DNA from: Terriglobia bacterium
GTDB lineage: Bacteria > Acidobacteriota > Terriglobia > UBA7540
NCBI GenBank assembly: GCA_035712365.1
Contig: DASTAW010000032.1
Coordinates: 1-64,000 of the forward strand
DNA length: 64,000 nt
Direction: 5' to 3'
Positions within the stretch are counted from its first letter, which is position 1. Every line of letters begins with the position of its first letter. Made by a program: the position numbers and the translations under genes. The notes beneath the pieces were generated by a model. That model worked only from the letters and a program-made list of their open reading frames with translations, was not told the DNA's origin and made no database searches. Positions 1-8,621 of the stretch are shown here, one piece after another.

Positions 1-97
1 CGGCCTTCTTGATCCCGCGCGGCCACAATCGCTCAATTAGGAGGCGCTTTCCGTCAGTGCTTGATCGTCCTTCATAGACCCGCTTCAACTCAATCAT
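1..97 (-). CDS. DUF488 family protein (partial, N-terminus)
   Basis: Only the first 32 codons lie in the window; the rest is beyond the left edge. The reading begins MIELKRVYEG and continues through an RLWPRG motif, which is the signature start of the small YeaO-like DUF488 family. An alternative ATG lies two codons upstream at 103, but a GGGAG Shine-Dalgarno ends 7 nt before the ATG at 97 and only 1 nt before the other, so 97 is preferred. The biochemical role of the family is unknown. The gene reads leftward, about 200 nt beyond the DinB gene. Confidence 0.75.
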   Translation of the reverse strand, partial: MIELKRVYEGRSSTDGKRLLIERLWPRGIKKA

Positions 98-303
98 TGT
101 CATGCTCCCTTCATTTATGAGAATACTCATTGCCACGAGCAAATGTGTTGCCGACGAAGGCAATTCCGCCTCACGACTTGACGACTCAGATCGAAGAAGT
201 CCCGAAACCTTCTGTCCACTTTGAGATTTGGCAAGGCGGTTTGCGCCGCGGGTGGCGCAAACCATCACGTTAGACACCACCATGTCGATTTAGCAACCCT
301 CGG

Positions 304-879
304 TCACTTACGCCCTGCAGCCTCTTCGTTGAGCGTCGGGTCGGCTCCTTTCCAGGTGACATCTGCCGTAGGCCCGTAAGTCGGCGGCACAGATCGGTTG
401 AGCAGGCGAAGATAGACGGCCAATTGCGTACGATGATGCGTGGTGTGGAGCACTCTCCGCCAAAAGATCCAGATTCGCTCGCGCACAACGTCAAAGAACG
501 TCACGCGCTCCAGCCACCACCTTTCGTTCTGCGCAGCGAAGAATGCCAGCCTCGGAAATGCCAACGCATACATCCGACGGGCATATTCTTCTGGAGAGTG
601 ACCTTGGGGAAGGATCTCCGCCGGCGGAGGTTCGGGCACGCCAAGGAACTCGCCGAAAAATCGACGTTCCGATAGCAGTTGGTGCTTCATGATCTCTTCC
701 ACTGCGCTGGCGCGTGGATGCGGCCGATACGGCATATCGTCCGGAGTGAACTCACGCCAGACTGAGACCACTTTGTTGGTTTCGCTGCCATAGATATCGA
801 GCAGATGCTGGAAAGCAGGCGAGGAGGCCTTCGGGATGTCTGATTCCGAAATCGCTACGTAAGCATAATTCATTGGCAT
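304..879 (-). CDS. DinB family protein
   Basis: A 191-residue protein with the DinB/YfiT four-helix-bundle pattern. A His in the MKHQLLSE helix (about residue 64) and a later HTTHHRTQ cluster match the usual three-His metal site. Family members include metal-dependent thiol transferases such as bacillithiol S-transferase, but many have no known substrate. The start at 879 is chosen because GGAGG sits 8 nt upstream; a longer open frame to 1047 would overlap the PNPOx-like gene. It is the last gene of a six-gene leftward run, 46 nt after its neighbour. The substrate cannot be inferred. Confidence 0.8.
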   Translation of the reverse strand: MPMNYAYVAISESDIPKASSPAFQHLLDIYGSETNKVVSVWREFTPDDMPYRPHPRASAVEEIMKHQLLSERRFFGEFLGVPEPPPAEILPQGHSPEEYARRMYALAFPRLAFFAAQNERWWLERVTFFDVVRERIWIFWRRVLHTTHHRTQLAVYLRLLNRSVPPTYGPTADVTWKGADPTLNEEAAGRK

Positions 880-925
880 AGCCACGCCCTCCGAAGTGCA
901 GGATTCGCTTTCTTGCCCGCCTCTG

Positions 926-1834
926 TTAGCTCGGATTTGCCGAGGAATATGCCACGAAGCGCCATCGGAGAGGAATCGCGTTAGGCGTTTCGATGACTCG
1001 GGTTGCCCGGTACTCGACAAGCTGATTTGCCCCAGGAAACTCCGCAACTCGATTCGGATCCCAGATCACGCAGGCGGTTCCTGTAATTTGGAGCGTAGAG
1101 CCTGTATCAAAATCGATGAAGAGGAGTCCTGCGTGGGAATCCACCGTGACATTGCCCAGAGTGTTGAGCATGCTGTTTCCCCAGTAGTTTGGGAAGACCA
1201 GGGTCTCACTGCTCATCACCTTAACGAATCCCGGATTGCCGCCGCGATGGGAAGCATCGGCGCCAGTCTCAGGATGAAAGCTTCCGACGAAAAACGTATC
1301 CGCGTCGGCAATCCATTTCTGCTGGCCAGGCGTAAGAGATTCTGACTGAACCCCCGGCTTCGCCCCCGCAGCTTCAGCCGGTTTGTCAATTGTCTCGCGG
1401 GCCTGGATATACTTCGTACACTGCGAGTAAACTCGCGCTGCATGGATGATCAACGTGCCATCGCTCGCACGTTCAGAATGACCTTTGACTTTCATTCTGC
1501 GACGGGTGGAAAACTCGACTGCAATTAACCCGACCTCGGGCCGATGCTTAAGAATTTCGTCAAGTGGGCCGCCAGGCACAGTCGTGCTGCGAATCTTCAC
1601 GGTTTGACTGTCGGTTGCTTGTATAAAACCTGGAGGTCCGCACAACGCCGATACCCATACCCGTCCCGTCGAGTCCGGCGTTGCCAGAACCACCATTCGC
1701 TGGCTTTGCAGAAACTCCCGGGCGATGTTCGGCATGTCCGAGCGAATGCTCGTGCCGATGTGCTGCGCCTGCTCGCTGACTCCAGCCCGTGCCTGAACTG
1801 CCAGTTCACCGCAATGGTAGATGGACTCGATCAC
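926..1834 (-). CDS. Pyridoxamine 5'-phosphate oxidase-like flavoprotein
   Basis: A 302-residue protein with the split beta-barrel FMN-binding fold of the PNPOx-like superfamily. A first barrel segment (REFLQSQRMVVLATPDSTGRVWVSAL, near residues 38-65) is followed by a second block with NYWGNSMLNTLGN and GLLFIDFDTG, where these proteins form the flavin pocket. It is longer than classical PdxH and lacks its PLP-site signature, so a general FMN or F420-type reductase, or a haem-utilisation-like protein, is more likely than vitamin B6 synthesis. The start is GTG with a strong AAAGGGGGAG upstream. It sits 45 nt after the VOC gene in the same run. Confidence 0.75.
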   Translation of the reverse strand: MIESIYHCGELAVQARAGVSEQAQHIGTSIRSDMPNIAREFLQSQRMVVLATPDSTGRVWVSALCGPPGFIQATDSQTVKIRSTTVPGGPLDEILKHRPEVGLIAVEFSTRRRMKVKGHSERASDGTLIIHAARVYSQCTKYIQARETIDKPAEAAGAKPGVQSESLTPGQQKWIADADTFFVGSFHPETGADASHRGGNPGFVKVMSSETLVFPNYWGNSMLNTLGNVTVDSHAGLLFIDFDTGSTLQITGTACVIWDPNRVAEFPGANQLVEYRATRVIETPNAIPLRWRFVAYSSANPS

Positions 1835-1879
1835 AAACTCCCCCTTTCTTCTCCGTCCAGGAGAAGCTTAAAAGAACCC

Positions 1880-2335
1880 TCAGGTGGGAGCGCCCGCGAC
1901 CGGAGCCGGCCTGTCTCCCGCGCCGGTAGGACTGTAAATCTCAAGACGGATCCCATCCGGATCTTCGAAAAACACTCCGCCGGAATCCATCCCTTCGGAG
2001 TGCGGGACGATGCCGTCATACAACAACTTTACCTTCAAAGCACGAAGCTTCTGTTCCGCCTGCTTAACTTCATCGATTGAAGCAAGCTGGAACGACAGGT
2101 GATGAAGCCCAGGCTTGTGGCCGCCGAACCGTCCATCGCTTTGCTGCCACAACGTCAGAACGATGTTGTGCCCATCGCCCAGGAAGGCAAATTTGCGATT
2201 CTCCGCCTCCGATTCAAGCATGACCTTGAAACCGAAAATGTCCTGGTAAAACTTCCTGGAGCGCCCAAGGTTGGTGACGTTCAGACCTATGTGGCCCGTC
2301 TGAAGCGTCCAGCCCTCGGTTGTCTTCATACCCAT
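1880..2335 (-). CDS. VOC family (glyoxalase/dioxygenase fold) protein
   Basis: A 151-residue vicinal-oxygen-chelate protein built of two beta-alpha-beta-beta-beta modules. Likely metal ligands are the His of the TGHIGLNV strand (about residue 15), the His of GLHHLSF (about 78) and the Glu of RLEIYSP near the C-terminus. These suit a metalloenzyme of the glyoxalase I / fosfomycin-resistance / extradiol dioxygenase superfamily, without fixing the substrate. An AGGAGG Shine-Dalgarno precedes the ATG by 6 nt. The gene lies between a ferredoxin-reductase-like gene and a flavoprotein gene, which fits oxidative or detoxifying chemistry on a small molecule (inference). Confidence 0.8.
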   Translation of the reverse strand: MGMKTTEGWTLQTGHIGLNVTNLGRSRKFYQDIFGFKVMLESEAENRKFAFLGDGHNIVLTLWQQSDGRFGGHKPGLHHLSFQLASIDEVKQAEQKLRALKVKLLYDGIVPHSEGMDSGGVFFEDPDGIRLEIYSPTGAGDRPAPVAGAPT

Positions 2336-2400
2336 TCGAATCCTCCTGTCGGGTTAGCCGCATGCGGCTACAAGGTCTTGAAGAAGCACGGCACGCGCCT

Positions 2401-3141
2401 TCAATACCCTGTGAACTCCTCGATCCTGATGTCATCATCATCGATGCCAGCGGCATTCAGCACCTTGTGGAGGCCGTTGACCATGGCCGCCGGGCCAGCG
2501 ATGTAATAGATGGCGTTCTCGACCCCCTTCAAATGTCTCGAGAGCATCTCCTTGTCGATGAGGCCCTTTTCACCCTGCCAGCCTCGGTGAGATTTTTCCA
2601 TATCGGTCATCGTGGCGATCAGATGAAAATTGGGATTCTCTTTCTGAAGGGCTTGCATTTCCTCGAGAAAGGCTGCATCCTCTGGCCTCCGGTTGGAATA
2701 AAAAAGGAAAATGCGGTGCGCCAGCTTTTCCTTTGCAGCGCGAACCACGATGCTCCTGAAGGGCGTGATGCCAATTCCTCCCGCCAGCAACACGCAGGGC
2801 CTCGATGTATCGTTATGCAGTGTCAGGCTGCCGAAGGGGCCCTCTACCTTGACTTCGGTGCCCAGCGGCACCGTCTTCAGTGATCGTTTAAAGGCGGTGT
2901 CGCGAAGACGGGTCGTTACCATCAAGAAGTCTTCCTGCGGCGCACTCGCGATAGAAAAACCGCGCGTGTTGCCTTCAGCGTCAGTTTCCGGCGGATTGGG
3001 CAGAGTGATGTCAATAAACTGGCCTGCCTTGAAAGTCCAGTCGCCCGGTTTCTCGAACTGGAAAGCCATCGTCCGCTCAGCCACTTCCTTCCGGTTTTTC
3101 AATTTCGTCATAAAGATTGGCCAAGTGGCCTGATCAACCAT
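2401..3141 (-). CDS. Ferredoxin-NAD(P) reductase-like FAD oxidoreductase
   Basis: A 246-residue single-chain flavin reductase. The N-terminal FAD barrel carries the RGFSIAS motif (family RxYS-type; FAD phosphate binding) near residue 60. The C-terminal NAD(P)-binding lobe begins with LLAGGIGITPFRSI near residue 118. No 2Fe-2S Cys cluster is present, so electrons must go to a separate partner. The di-haem cytochrome two genes upstream in the same run is a plausible partner (inference). A GGAGG precedes the ATG by 5 nt. A paralogue of the same fold lies at 48555. Confidence 0.85.
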   Translation of the reverse strand: MVDQATWPIFMTKLKNRKEVAERTMAFQFEKPGDWTFKAGQFIDITLPNPPETDAEGNTRGFSIASAPQEDFLMVTTRLRDTAFKRSLKTVPLGTEVKVEGPFGSLTLHNDTSRPCVLLAGGIGITPFRSIVVRAAKEKLAHRIFLFYSNRRPEDAAFLEEMQALQKENPNFHLIATMTDMEKSHRGWQGEKGLIDKEMLSRHLKGVENAIYYIAGPAAMVNGLHKVLNAAGIDDDDIRIEEFTGY

Positions 3142-3242
3142 GATTTCCTCCGCGATTCAATAATTCCACGACGGTTGCCGGACCGCACACATCGCAAGCG
3201 CTGCGATGTGTGCGATAACCGACGAACTCCTCATTGGCCGTG

Positions 3243-3614
3243 TTAGGAAGCGGCTTCTATATTGCTAACCTGAATGGTCTTGGTGGCTTTGTCGTATGTT
3301 CCCGTGACCGTCACCTTCTGGCCGGCGAATTCACGCGCCTTCTCTTGATCACTGAGCTCCAAAGCCGTCTTTTTTGCAGAATTGTAAAGAACAAACTTGC
3401 TGCCGGCCTTGACACATGCCAGAGTGCAGTCTTTGGGGGTGTGAGTATGGGTTGCCTCGTACCCTCCAGGAGCGTGGCCGCCCATCGAGGCGCACATGCT
3501 GTCCATGACCTCGCCCTTGAATGTTTTTCCGTGTTGGCCCTGCGCAAAAGAAAAAGTAGCCATGACCATAATGGCCACGGCGACTAACGCCACTTTCTTC
3601 ATACCCTCTTCCAT
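3243..3614 (-). CDS. Exported DUF5818-type small protein
   Basis: A 123-residue protein with a clear Sec signal peptide (basic MEEGMKK, hydrophobic core, AQ at about residue 23). The mature part carries a Cys/His-rich segment (DSMCAS, THTHTPKDCTLACV, residues 35-65), then an OB-like beta domain ending in KTIQVSNIE. This is the pattern of the acidobacterial DUF5818 group, of unknown function. The Cys and His residues could bind a metal. The start at 3614 is chosen because AAGGAGG lies 5 nt upstream; the longer frame to 3662 has no such site. It sits between the cytochrome and flavoprotein genes of the run. Confidence 0.7.
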   Translation of the reverse strand: MEEGMKKVALVAVAIMVMATFSFAQGQHGKTFKGEVMDSMCASMGGHAPGGYEATHTHTPKDCTLACVKAGSKFVLYNSAKKTALELSDQEKAREFAGQKVTVTGTYDKATKTIQVSNIEAAS

Positions 3615-3747
3615 TTCTTCCTCCTTCGAGCCGGTTAATCCGGCATCTTTTCTCGGCAGCAACGATAGGACCGCCGCTGTCGGAATCTGATCAGGTACTT
3701 GCTGTAGCCTTTCCCGGAATTGAATCGAAAAACAACATCATGCTCGC

Positions 3748-4515
3748 CTAGGATCCTTTCTGGCTTATAAGGAACACGGTGAGCGCCTCTAGCTGTTCCG
3801 GAGTTAAATTCTTGAACGATGGCATTACCGATCCCGGAGTAAATTTGGGCGGGTCCTTGAAGTGTCCGACCAGCCATTCCGATGAGCGGCCGCGCGTGCC
3901 CTCGATGCTGAGATCGGGACCGATCGTGCCGCCCTGGCCGTCGAGCTTGTGGCACCCGAAGCAGCCTTCCTGCCGGTAGAGTGTTTTCCCGTACGCGATC
4001 AGTTGCGCGTGCGTTTTATGTGACGGCTCTTGGCTGGAGGCTATCTGGGTTTCGAGGCCGGGCCCGATTTCCGGCAGCGCCTTGATAAAGTTCACCAGTT
4101 CCCACGTCTGTTCCGTAGTCAGGATCGATTTCCAGGAAGGCATCCCGGTGAGGCCCACACCGTTTTGAATAATCCAGAAGAGGTCCGCTTCCGACCAATG
4201 CTGCACGTGCGGCGAGGTCAGGTCCATGGCAGGCGGGTACATCGCCGTTCCGAGTTCGCTATCGGCGTGACCGTCGGTCGAGTGGCAGAGCGCGCAGGAT
4301 CGCTGGAAAGTTTCCGAACCTCTCTGGATTGATTCTGGGGTTGACGGGACGGGGTTTTTTAGATTTTTGGCCTCGATCGGAATTACCACGTCCTTGAGGG
4401 AGTTGGCAAGCGCCCTTTCGACGGTGGTGGGCTTTCGATGGGCTGAGCAAGTTACGAGTAGAATTGCAGAACAGATCAAAACAGCGGCCATCCCGATTTC
4501 TCGCGTTCTACGCAA
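3748..4515 (-). CDS. Di-haem c-type cytochrome lipoprotein
   Basis: A 255-residue protein with an N-terminal hydrophobic segment ending in a lipobox-like LLVTC (Cys about residue 23), so probably a lipoprotein facing the periplasm. Two c-type haem motifs are visible: CALCH near residue 74 with distal Met in GLTGMPSW, and CFGCH near residue 185 with distal Met in GSVMPSF. The duplicated domain resembles the cytochrome modules fused to cytochrome oxidase subunits and seen in other small periplasmic electron carriers. It is the first gene of the leftward run and would start the operon. The redox partner is not identified. Confidence 0.85.
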   Translation of the reverse strand: MRRTREIGMAAVLICSAILLVTCSAHRKPTTVERALANSLKDVVIPIEAKNLKNPVPSTPESIQRGSETFQRSCALCHSTDGHADSELGTAMYPPAMDLTSPHVQHWSEADLFWIIQNGVGLTGMPSWKSILTTEQTWELVNFIKALPEIGPGLETQIASSQEPSHKTHAQLIAYGKTLYRQEGCFGCHKLDGQGGTIGPDLSIEGTRGRSSEWLVGHFKDPPKFTPGSVMPSFKNLTPEQLEALTVFLISQKGS

Positions 4516-4879
4516 CTTGAGCGCTCCACTGGCAATCCATCGGCACTTCTATTGGATGTTTGCAGAGTTATTTGGTTACGCAATGAGGCATTGTCGAGTT
4601 AACCTGACGCTCGGGCGCAGGTGTTGTCGGTCGTTCTGAGGCTGGGATGGGCGATGGCAACGTCATTTGCCGGTTCACCCGGAAGTGATCCGGCGGAAAT
4701 TTGCGAAAGGTGACCTCGCAGTATCCGCCGCCTCGAAGACTGCCGTCAATCCGACGCATGTGTACTGCTCTCCCCGCCGCCGCGACCGGTTGGGCAAGAC
4801 TGGTTGATGGAACGGCCCGCTATCGGGTACGCTGCAACGAGCATCCGAATCTAGAAACTGGGATGGAGGGCCATCGTCT
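4516..4879. other. Divergent intergenic region
   Basis: This 364-nt spacer separates the leftward cytochrome gene from the rightward Gfo/Idh gene and must hold both promoters. A 63-codon leftward frame (4568-4759) and a 60-codon rightward frame (4701-4883) cross it, but neither has a convincing Shine-Dalgarno or a recognisable product. I see no strong palindrome or RNA structure. Confidence 0.5.
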
Positions 4880-5989
4880 GTGAGTGAATCAACTTCCGTC
4901 AGTCGCCGCCGGTTTCTTCAGTCCGCGGCAACCGCGTCTCTGTCCCTGGCAACGTCGCAGGCTAACGCTCAGATGAATATCCCGGATGGCCGCTTCATCC
5001 GAACCGGGCTGATCGGCAGGGACGGACACTACGACATTCTGCTCAACAGCATTCCCCGCCTGAAAAATGTAGAGTGGACCGCGTACGCCAAGGGCGAGCC
5101 CGGTGAGGACGCGGCGTGGATCAGAAAGCAGCGCGCCTGGACACAGAAGCTCCGCGTTTACGAGCATTACCTTGAAATGCTCGAAAAAGAAAAACTTGAT
5201 GTGGTAGGAGTTTGCCTGCCGTTCTACCAGAACGCAGAAGCCGCGGTCGAAGCGTGCCGTCGGGGCATCAACGTGCTTTCGGAGAAGCCCGCGGCCACGA
5301 CGATCGAGGACCTCGCCCGCCTCGAGCAGGCGGTTCGCTCGAGCGGCGTACACTACAACACCATGCTCGACATGCGAGGAATGCCCATCTTCCAGGCGGC
5401 CCGCAAAGCCGTGCGCAGCGGCGCGATTGGGGAACCGGTGCTCGTCTCCGGACAGAAATCCTACATTTGGGGAGATCGCCGGCCCTGGTATTACAGAGAG
5501 CGAACGACTTATGGCGGCACCATCGGCTGGGTCGGCATTCATGCGCTGGATTACATGCGGTGGGTTTCCGGGCAGGACTATACGCGCGTGGCTGCCTGGG
5601 AAGGAAATAAAGCCCATCCCCAATATCCTGGCTGCGAGGATCACGCCGGCCTGCTGTTCGAGCTCTCGAATGGCGGCACTGCCGTCTGCAATCTGGATTT
5701 TCTTCGACCGGAGAACGCGCCCTCCCACGGAGATTCCCGCCTGCGGATTGCGGGACGCGAAGGAGTGCTGGAAGCGTTCGAGGTTGGGAACAGGGTGAAT
5801 CTGATCAGTTCGAAAGGCGCCGTGGGAGATCTCCCGCTGCCGCCCGCCGAGGACCTGTTCTCCAAATTTATTGGCGCCCTGCGGGGGGCAGGCGAGCCCT
5901 TGGTGTCGCCCGAGGATTCGTTTTCCATCACCCGCGTCTGCCTGATGGCTCGAGACGCCGCTGATCGCCGCGCCTGGGTTGCGCTGTAG
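4880..5989 (+). CDS. Tat-exported Gfo/Idh/MocA family oxidoreductase
   Basis: A 369-residue NAD(P)-dependent sugar-type dehydrogenase. The N-terminus has a twin-arginine signal (SRRRFLQSAATASL), predicting export of the folded, cofactor-loaded enzyme. The Rossmann region contains the conserved EKPAA block at about residue 136, with the family's catalytic Lys. The C-terminal beta-sheet domain begins around residue 170. The usual GxxGxxG at the N-terminus is weak (FIRTGLIGRDGHYD). The start is GTG with GGAGGG 9 nt upstream. Substrate unknown; exported members are common in Acidobacteriota and Planctomycetota and often act on carbohydrates. Confidence 0.85.
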   Translation: MSESTSVSRRRFLQSAATASLSLATSQANAQMNIPDGRFIRTGLIGRDGHYDILLNSIPRLKNVEWTAYAKGEPGEDAAWIRKQRAWTQKLRVYEHYLEMLEKEKLDVVGVCLPFYQNAEAAVEACRRGINVLSEKPAATTIEDLARLEQAVRSSGVHYNTMLDMRGMPIFQAARKAVRSGAIGEPVLVSGQKSYIWGDRRPWYYRERTTYGGTIGWVGIHALDYMRWVSGQDYTRVAAWEGNKAHPQYPGCEDHAGLLFELSNGGTAVCNLDFLRPENAPSHGDSRLRIAGREGVLEAFEVGNRVNLISSKGAVGDLPLPPAEDLFSKFIGALRGAGEPLVSPEDSFSITRVCLMARDAADRRAWVAL

Positions 5990-6247
5990 CTCTCTGTTCA
6001 TAGGAATGGGTCGACACGGCGCGACGGAGATCGGCGGGCGGGCGACGCGGGCCTTTCCACCTGACTCCTGATCGTCTTCAAAGCGGCGTGGTTTCTCCTC
6101 GACGGTGGCGGGCCACTGGCGATGGGCGCTATCTTGAAGGATTGACCGGATTCGGCGGGGCTGCGCGATCGCACCCATCCCGAGACGCGAGGCCCGGCGC
6201 TCCGACCGGCCCGATTTGAGATTCGATCTTTAGTCCTGAAATCCAGA

Positions 6248-8110
6248 ATGTGTGGAATTTGCGGGGTATTCAATTTCGGAACGGGTGAGCCGGCCGAGCA
6301 CGCCCAGTTGAAACGCGCGGCGGATTCGATGGCGCATCGCGGGCCGGACGACGAAGGATTTTACCTGGACGGAGATCTCGGCATCGCGAACCGGCGGCTG
6401 AGCATCATCGATCTTCCCGGCGGACACCAGCCGCTGTCGAACGAGGACGGCAGCCTCTGGATCACCTACAACGGCGAAGTCTACAACCATCGCGAGTTGC
6501 GCCGGCAACTTGAAGGCCGTCACCAGTTTCGCACCGCGACGGACACAGAAGTCATTCTGCATCTCTACGAGGAGCACGGGACCGGCCTGCTGGAGCACCT
6601 GCGCGGGATGTTTGCCTTTGCGCTGTGGGACCGCCGCCAACGCCGCCTGATGCTGGCCCGCGACCGGATTGGCATCAAGCCGCTTTACTGTTTGAGCGAG
6701 CCCGGCCGCCTGGCCTTCGCCTCGGAGTTGCGTGCCTTGCGCGAGCTTGCAACGCGGCCGCTCGAAATCGATCCACAATCCGTTTATGATTTTTTCGGCT
6801 TTCGATATGTGCCCGCGCCGAACACTTTTTATCGCGACGTCAGCAAACTGCTGCCCGGCCATTTTTTAATCGCGGACTCGAACGGCGTCCGCCAGGAATG
6901 CTATTGGGACCTGCCGGGCGAGGACGAAAAGCCGCTGGCGGCGGAGGAGTATGCCGGCGAGGTGCTGGAGACCCTGCGGGACTCCGTCCGGCTGCGCCTG
7001 ATTGCCGACGTTCCGCTGGGAGTCTTTCTGAGCGGGGGCGTCGACTCCACGGCCATTGTGGCCATGATGTCGCACCTGGGCGTGCAGCCGCTGCGGACGT
7101 TTTCGGTTGGGTTTGAAGAGAAGGAATTCAGCGAGCTGCCCTACGCGCGGCGGGTCGCGGAGCGCTTTTCAACCGAACACACCGAGGTGGTGCTGCGGGC
7201 GCGCGACCTGACGGACGAGCTTCCGCGGCTGATTGCCTTCCGCGACGAGCCCGTAGCAGAGCCGACCGATGTTGCCCTCTACAGAATGTCGCTGAAAGCC
7301 GCCGAAACCGTCAAGGTGGTGCTGGCCGGCGAGGGCAGCGACGAGCTTTTCGCGGGTTATCCGAAATACGCGGCAGACCGGCTGGCCGGGCTGGTCTCGG
7401 CCTTTCCGCAGGAGGTCACCGGCACAATTTCCCGCTGGCTGCCTTTTCGCCAGCGCAGGGCGAAGCTGGCGCTCGAGGCGCTTTCAATTCCGGATGAGGC
7501 GGAACGTTCGGCCACCTGGTTCGCGTCTTTTTCCCGGCTGGAGCGAGAGGCGCTCTTCTCGCCGGACTTTCTGGCGCAGGTTGACCAGGCGCGCCCGGCC
7601 CGGGTTTTTGCGCAATATCTCGAGCATGTGCGCGAGCGGCCGCCGCTGAAGCGCATGTTGTATGCCGATCTCAAAATCTGGCTGCCCGATAATCTGCTGC
7701 TGCGCGGCGATCAGATGACCATGGCGGCTTCCATCGAGGAGCGCGTGCCGTTTCTCGATCACAAGCTGGTGGAGCTTGCCGCGCGCATTCCCGGGCGATT
7801 GCTCACACAGGGATTCCGCACCAAGGTGCTGCTGCGGCAGGCGCTCAGCCCTTATCTGCCGCCGGAAACATTGCGGCGGCGCAAGGTGGGTTTCACCGTG
7901 CCCGTCGGCGAATGGTTCAGGAAAACGCTCAATTCCTTTGTGGCTGACCTGCTGCTCTCGCGCGACGCGCGTTCGCGGGAATACTTTAATGCTGGCAATA
8001 TGGAAACCTTTGTGCGCGAGCATTTCGACGGCGTCCGCGATCGCCAGAAGCAGATCTGGGCGCTGGTGAATTTTGAGCTGTGGATGAAAGGAAGAGTGAA
8101 TCGTCGGTAG
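6248..8110 (+). CDS. asnB: Asparagine synthase (glutamine-hydrolysing)
   Basis: A 620-residue class B asparagine synthetase. Cys2 of MCGICGVF is the glutaminase nucleophile exposed after Met removal. The N-terminal Ntn-hydrolase domain spans about residues 1-210. The synthetase domain has the PP-loop SGGVDSTA near residue 264, and LAGEGSDELFAGYP near residue 356. It transfers amide nitrogen from glutamine to an acyl-adenylate; in polysaccharide clusters such enzymes often amidate sugar acids instead of making free Asn. It is followed by glycosyltransferase genes, which favours an envelope-polysaccharide role (inference). Its TAG stop is also the first bases of a short tandem array that begins the inserted four-helix-bundle element. 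Confidence 0.93.
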   Translation: MCGICGVFNFGTGEPAEHAQLKRAADSMAHRGPDDEGFYLDGDLGIANRRLSIIDLPGGHQPLSNEDGSLWITYNGEVYNHRELRRQLEGRHQFRTATDTEVILHLYEEHGTGLLEHLRGMFAFALWDRRQRRLMLARDRIGIKPLYCLSEPGRLAFASELRALRELATRPLEIDPQSVYDFFGFRYVPAPNTFYRDVSKLLPGHFLIADSNGVRQECYWDLPGEDEKPLAAEEYAGEVLETLRDSVRLRLIADVPLGVFLSGGVDSTAIVAMMSHLGVQPLRTFSVGFEEKEFSELPYARRVAERFSTEHTEVVLRARDLTDELPRLIAFRDEPVAEPTDVALYRMSLKAAETVKVVLAGEGSDELFAGYPKYAADRLAGLVSAFPQEVTGTISRWLPFRQRRAKLALEALSIPDEAERSATWFASFSRLEREALFSPDFLAQVDQARPARVFAQYLEHVRERPPLKRMLYADLKIWLPDNLLLRGDQMTMAASIEERVPFLDHKLVELAARIPGRLLTQGFRTKVLLRQALSPYLPPETLRRRKVGFTVPVGEWFRKTLNSFVADLLLSRDARSREYFNAGNMETFVREHFDGVRDRQKQIWALVNFELWMKGRVNRR

Positions 8111-8128
8111 CGAATGGCGAATAGGGGA
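8108..8128. repeat. Left heptamer array of four-helix-bundle element 1
   Basis: Tandem 7-nt words TAGCGAA and TGGCGAA, followed by a degenerate third word, start exactly on the TAG stop codon of asnB. The same word appears in inverted orientation four times at 8590-8617, on the other side of the four-helix-bundle gene. Confidence 0.7.
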
Positions 8129-8131
8129 AAA

Positions 8132-8563
8132 ATGAGCAACGGCAATCGTGGGACAAATACTTCCTCTGCTGGACTGCCCGCGGAGAAGTCAACCATCAAG
8201 TCTTACCGAGATTTGAAGGTATCGGAGCAAGCTATGGATTTGACGGTTGAATGTTACAAGCTGACGCAACGATTTCCCAAGACGGAGGTGTTCGGTATTG
8301 TTTCCCAAATCCGCCGTTCTGCCTCGTCGGTTCCTGCCAACATTGCCGAGGGCCATGGCCGGGAGGGTCGCGCGTACTTCATCCAATTTCTCAGAGTTGC
8401 TCAAGGCTCGTTGAAAGAGCTGGAGACGCATTTGCTCTTGTCAGCCCGGGTCGGGTTTCTGGACGATGGGGAAAGTGGCCCGGTCCTCCGGCGCTGCTCG
8501 GATGTCGGGAAAATGCTCCGGGGATTGATACGTGCGCTAGACGCCCGCACAGGTCGGCGCTAG
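8132..8563 (+). CDS. Four-helix bundle protein (S23/IVP, Avd-like)
   Basis: A 143-residue protein of the 23S-rRNA intervening-sequence / four-helix-bundle family. The hallmark core is IRRSASSVPANIAEG near residues 66-80, followed by the aromatic FIQFLRVAQGSLKELETHL helix. Proteins of this fold include Avd, which binds the reverse transcriptase and RNA template in diversity-generating retroelements; stand-alone members have no proven function. ATG 8132 is preferred because AGGGG lies 5 nt upstream; ATG 8114 falls inside the flanking repeat. No reverse transcriptase or 23S gene is nearby. The gene splits asnB from a glycosyltransferase gene and is bracketed by inverted short-repeat arrays, like its relative at 45617. 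Confidence 0.85.
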   Translation: MSNGNRGTNTSSAGLPAEKSTIKSYRDLKVSEQAMDLTVECYKLTQRFPKTEVFGIVSQIRRSASSVPANIAEGHGREGRAYFIQFLRVAQGSLKELETHLLLSARVGFLDDGESGPVLRRCSDVGKMLRGLIRALDARTGRR

Positions 8564-8589
8564 GCGGGGCTCGGCACAACGCGCACCTA

Positions 8590-8617
8590 TTCGCTACTCG
8601 CGACTCGCTATTCGCTA
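8590..8617. repeat. Right heptamer array of four-helix-bundle element 1
   Basis: Four in-phase 7-nt words (TTCGCTA, CTCGCGA, CTCGCTA, TTCGCTA) lie 4 nt upstream of the glycosyltransferase ATG. They are the inverse of the TAGCGAA words at 8108, so the two arrays form an imperfect inverted repeat around the four-helix-bundle gene. Confidence 0.75.
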
Positions 8618-8621
8618 ACGT

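Noticed and set aside
4568-4759. 63-codon leftward ORF in the divergent spacer
   Set aside because: No Shine-Dalgarno, Pro/Thr-rich product without family, and it lies where two promoters are expected.
4889-6178. Leftward 429-codon frame opposite the Gfo/Idh gene
   Set aside because: It is a GC-driven shadow of a well-supported gene; the product has no recognisable domain and no good ribosome site.
8132-8563. Diversity-generating retroelement
   Set aside because: An Avd-like protein is present, but there is no reverse transcriptase, template repeat or variable target gene nearby; the same holds for the copy at 45617.
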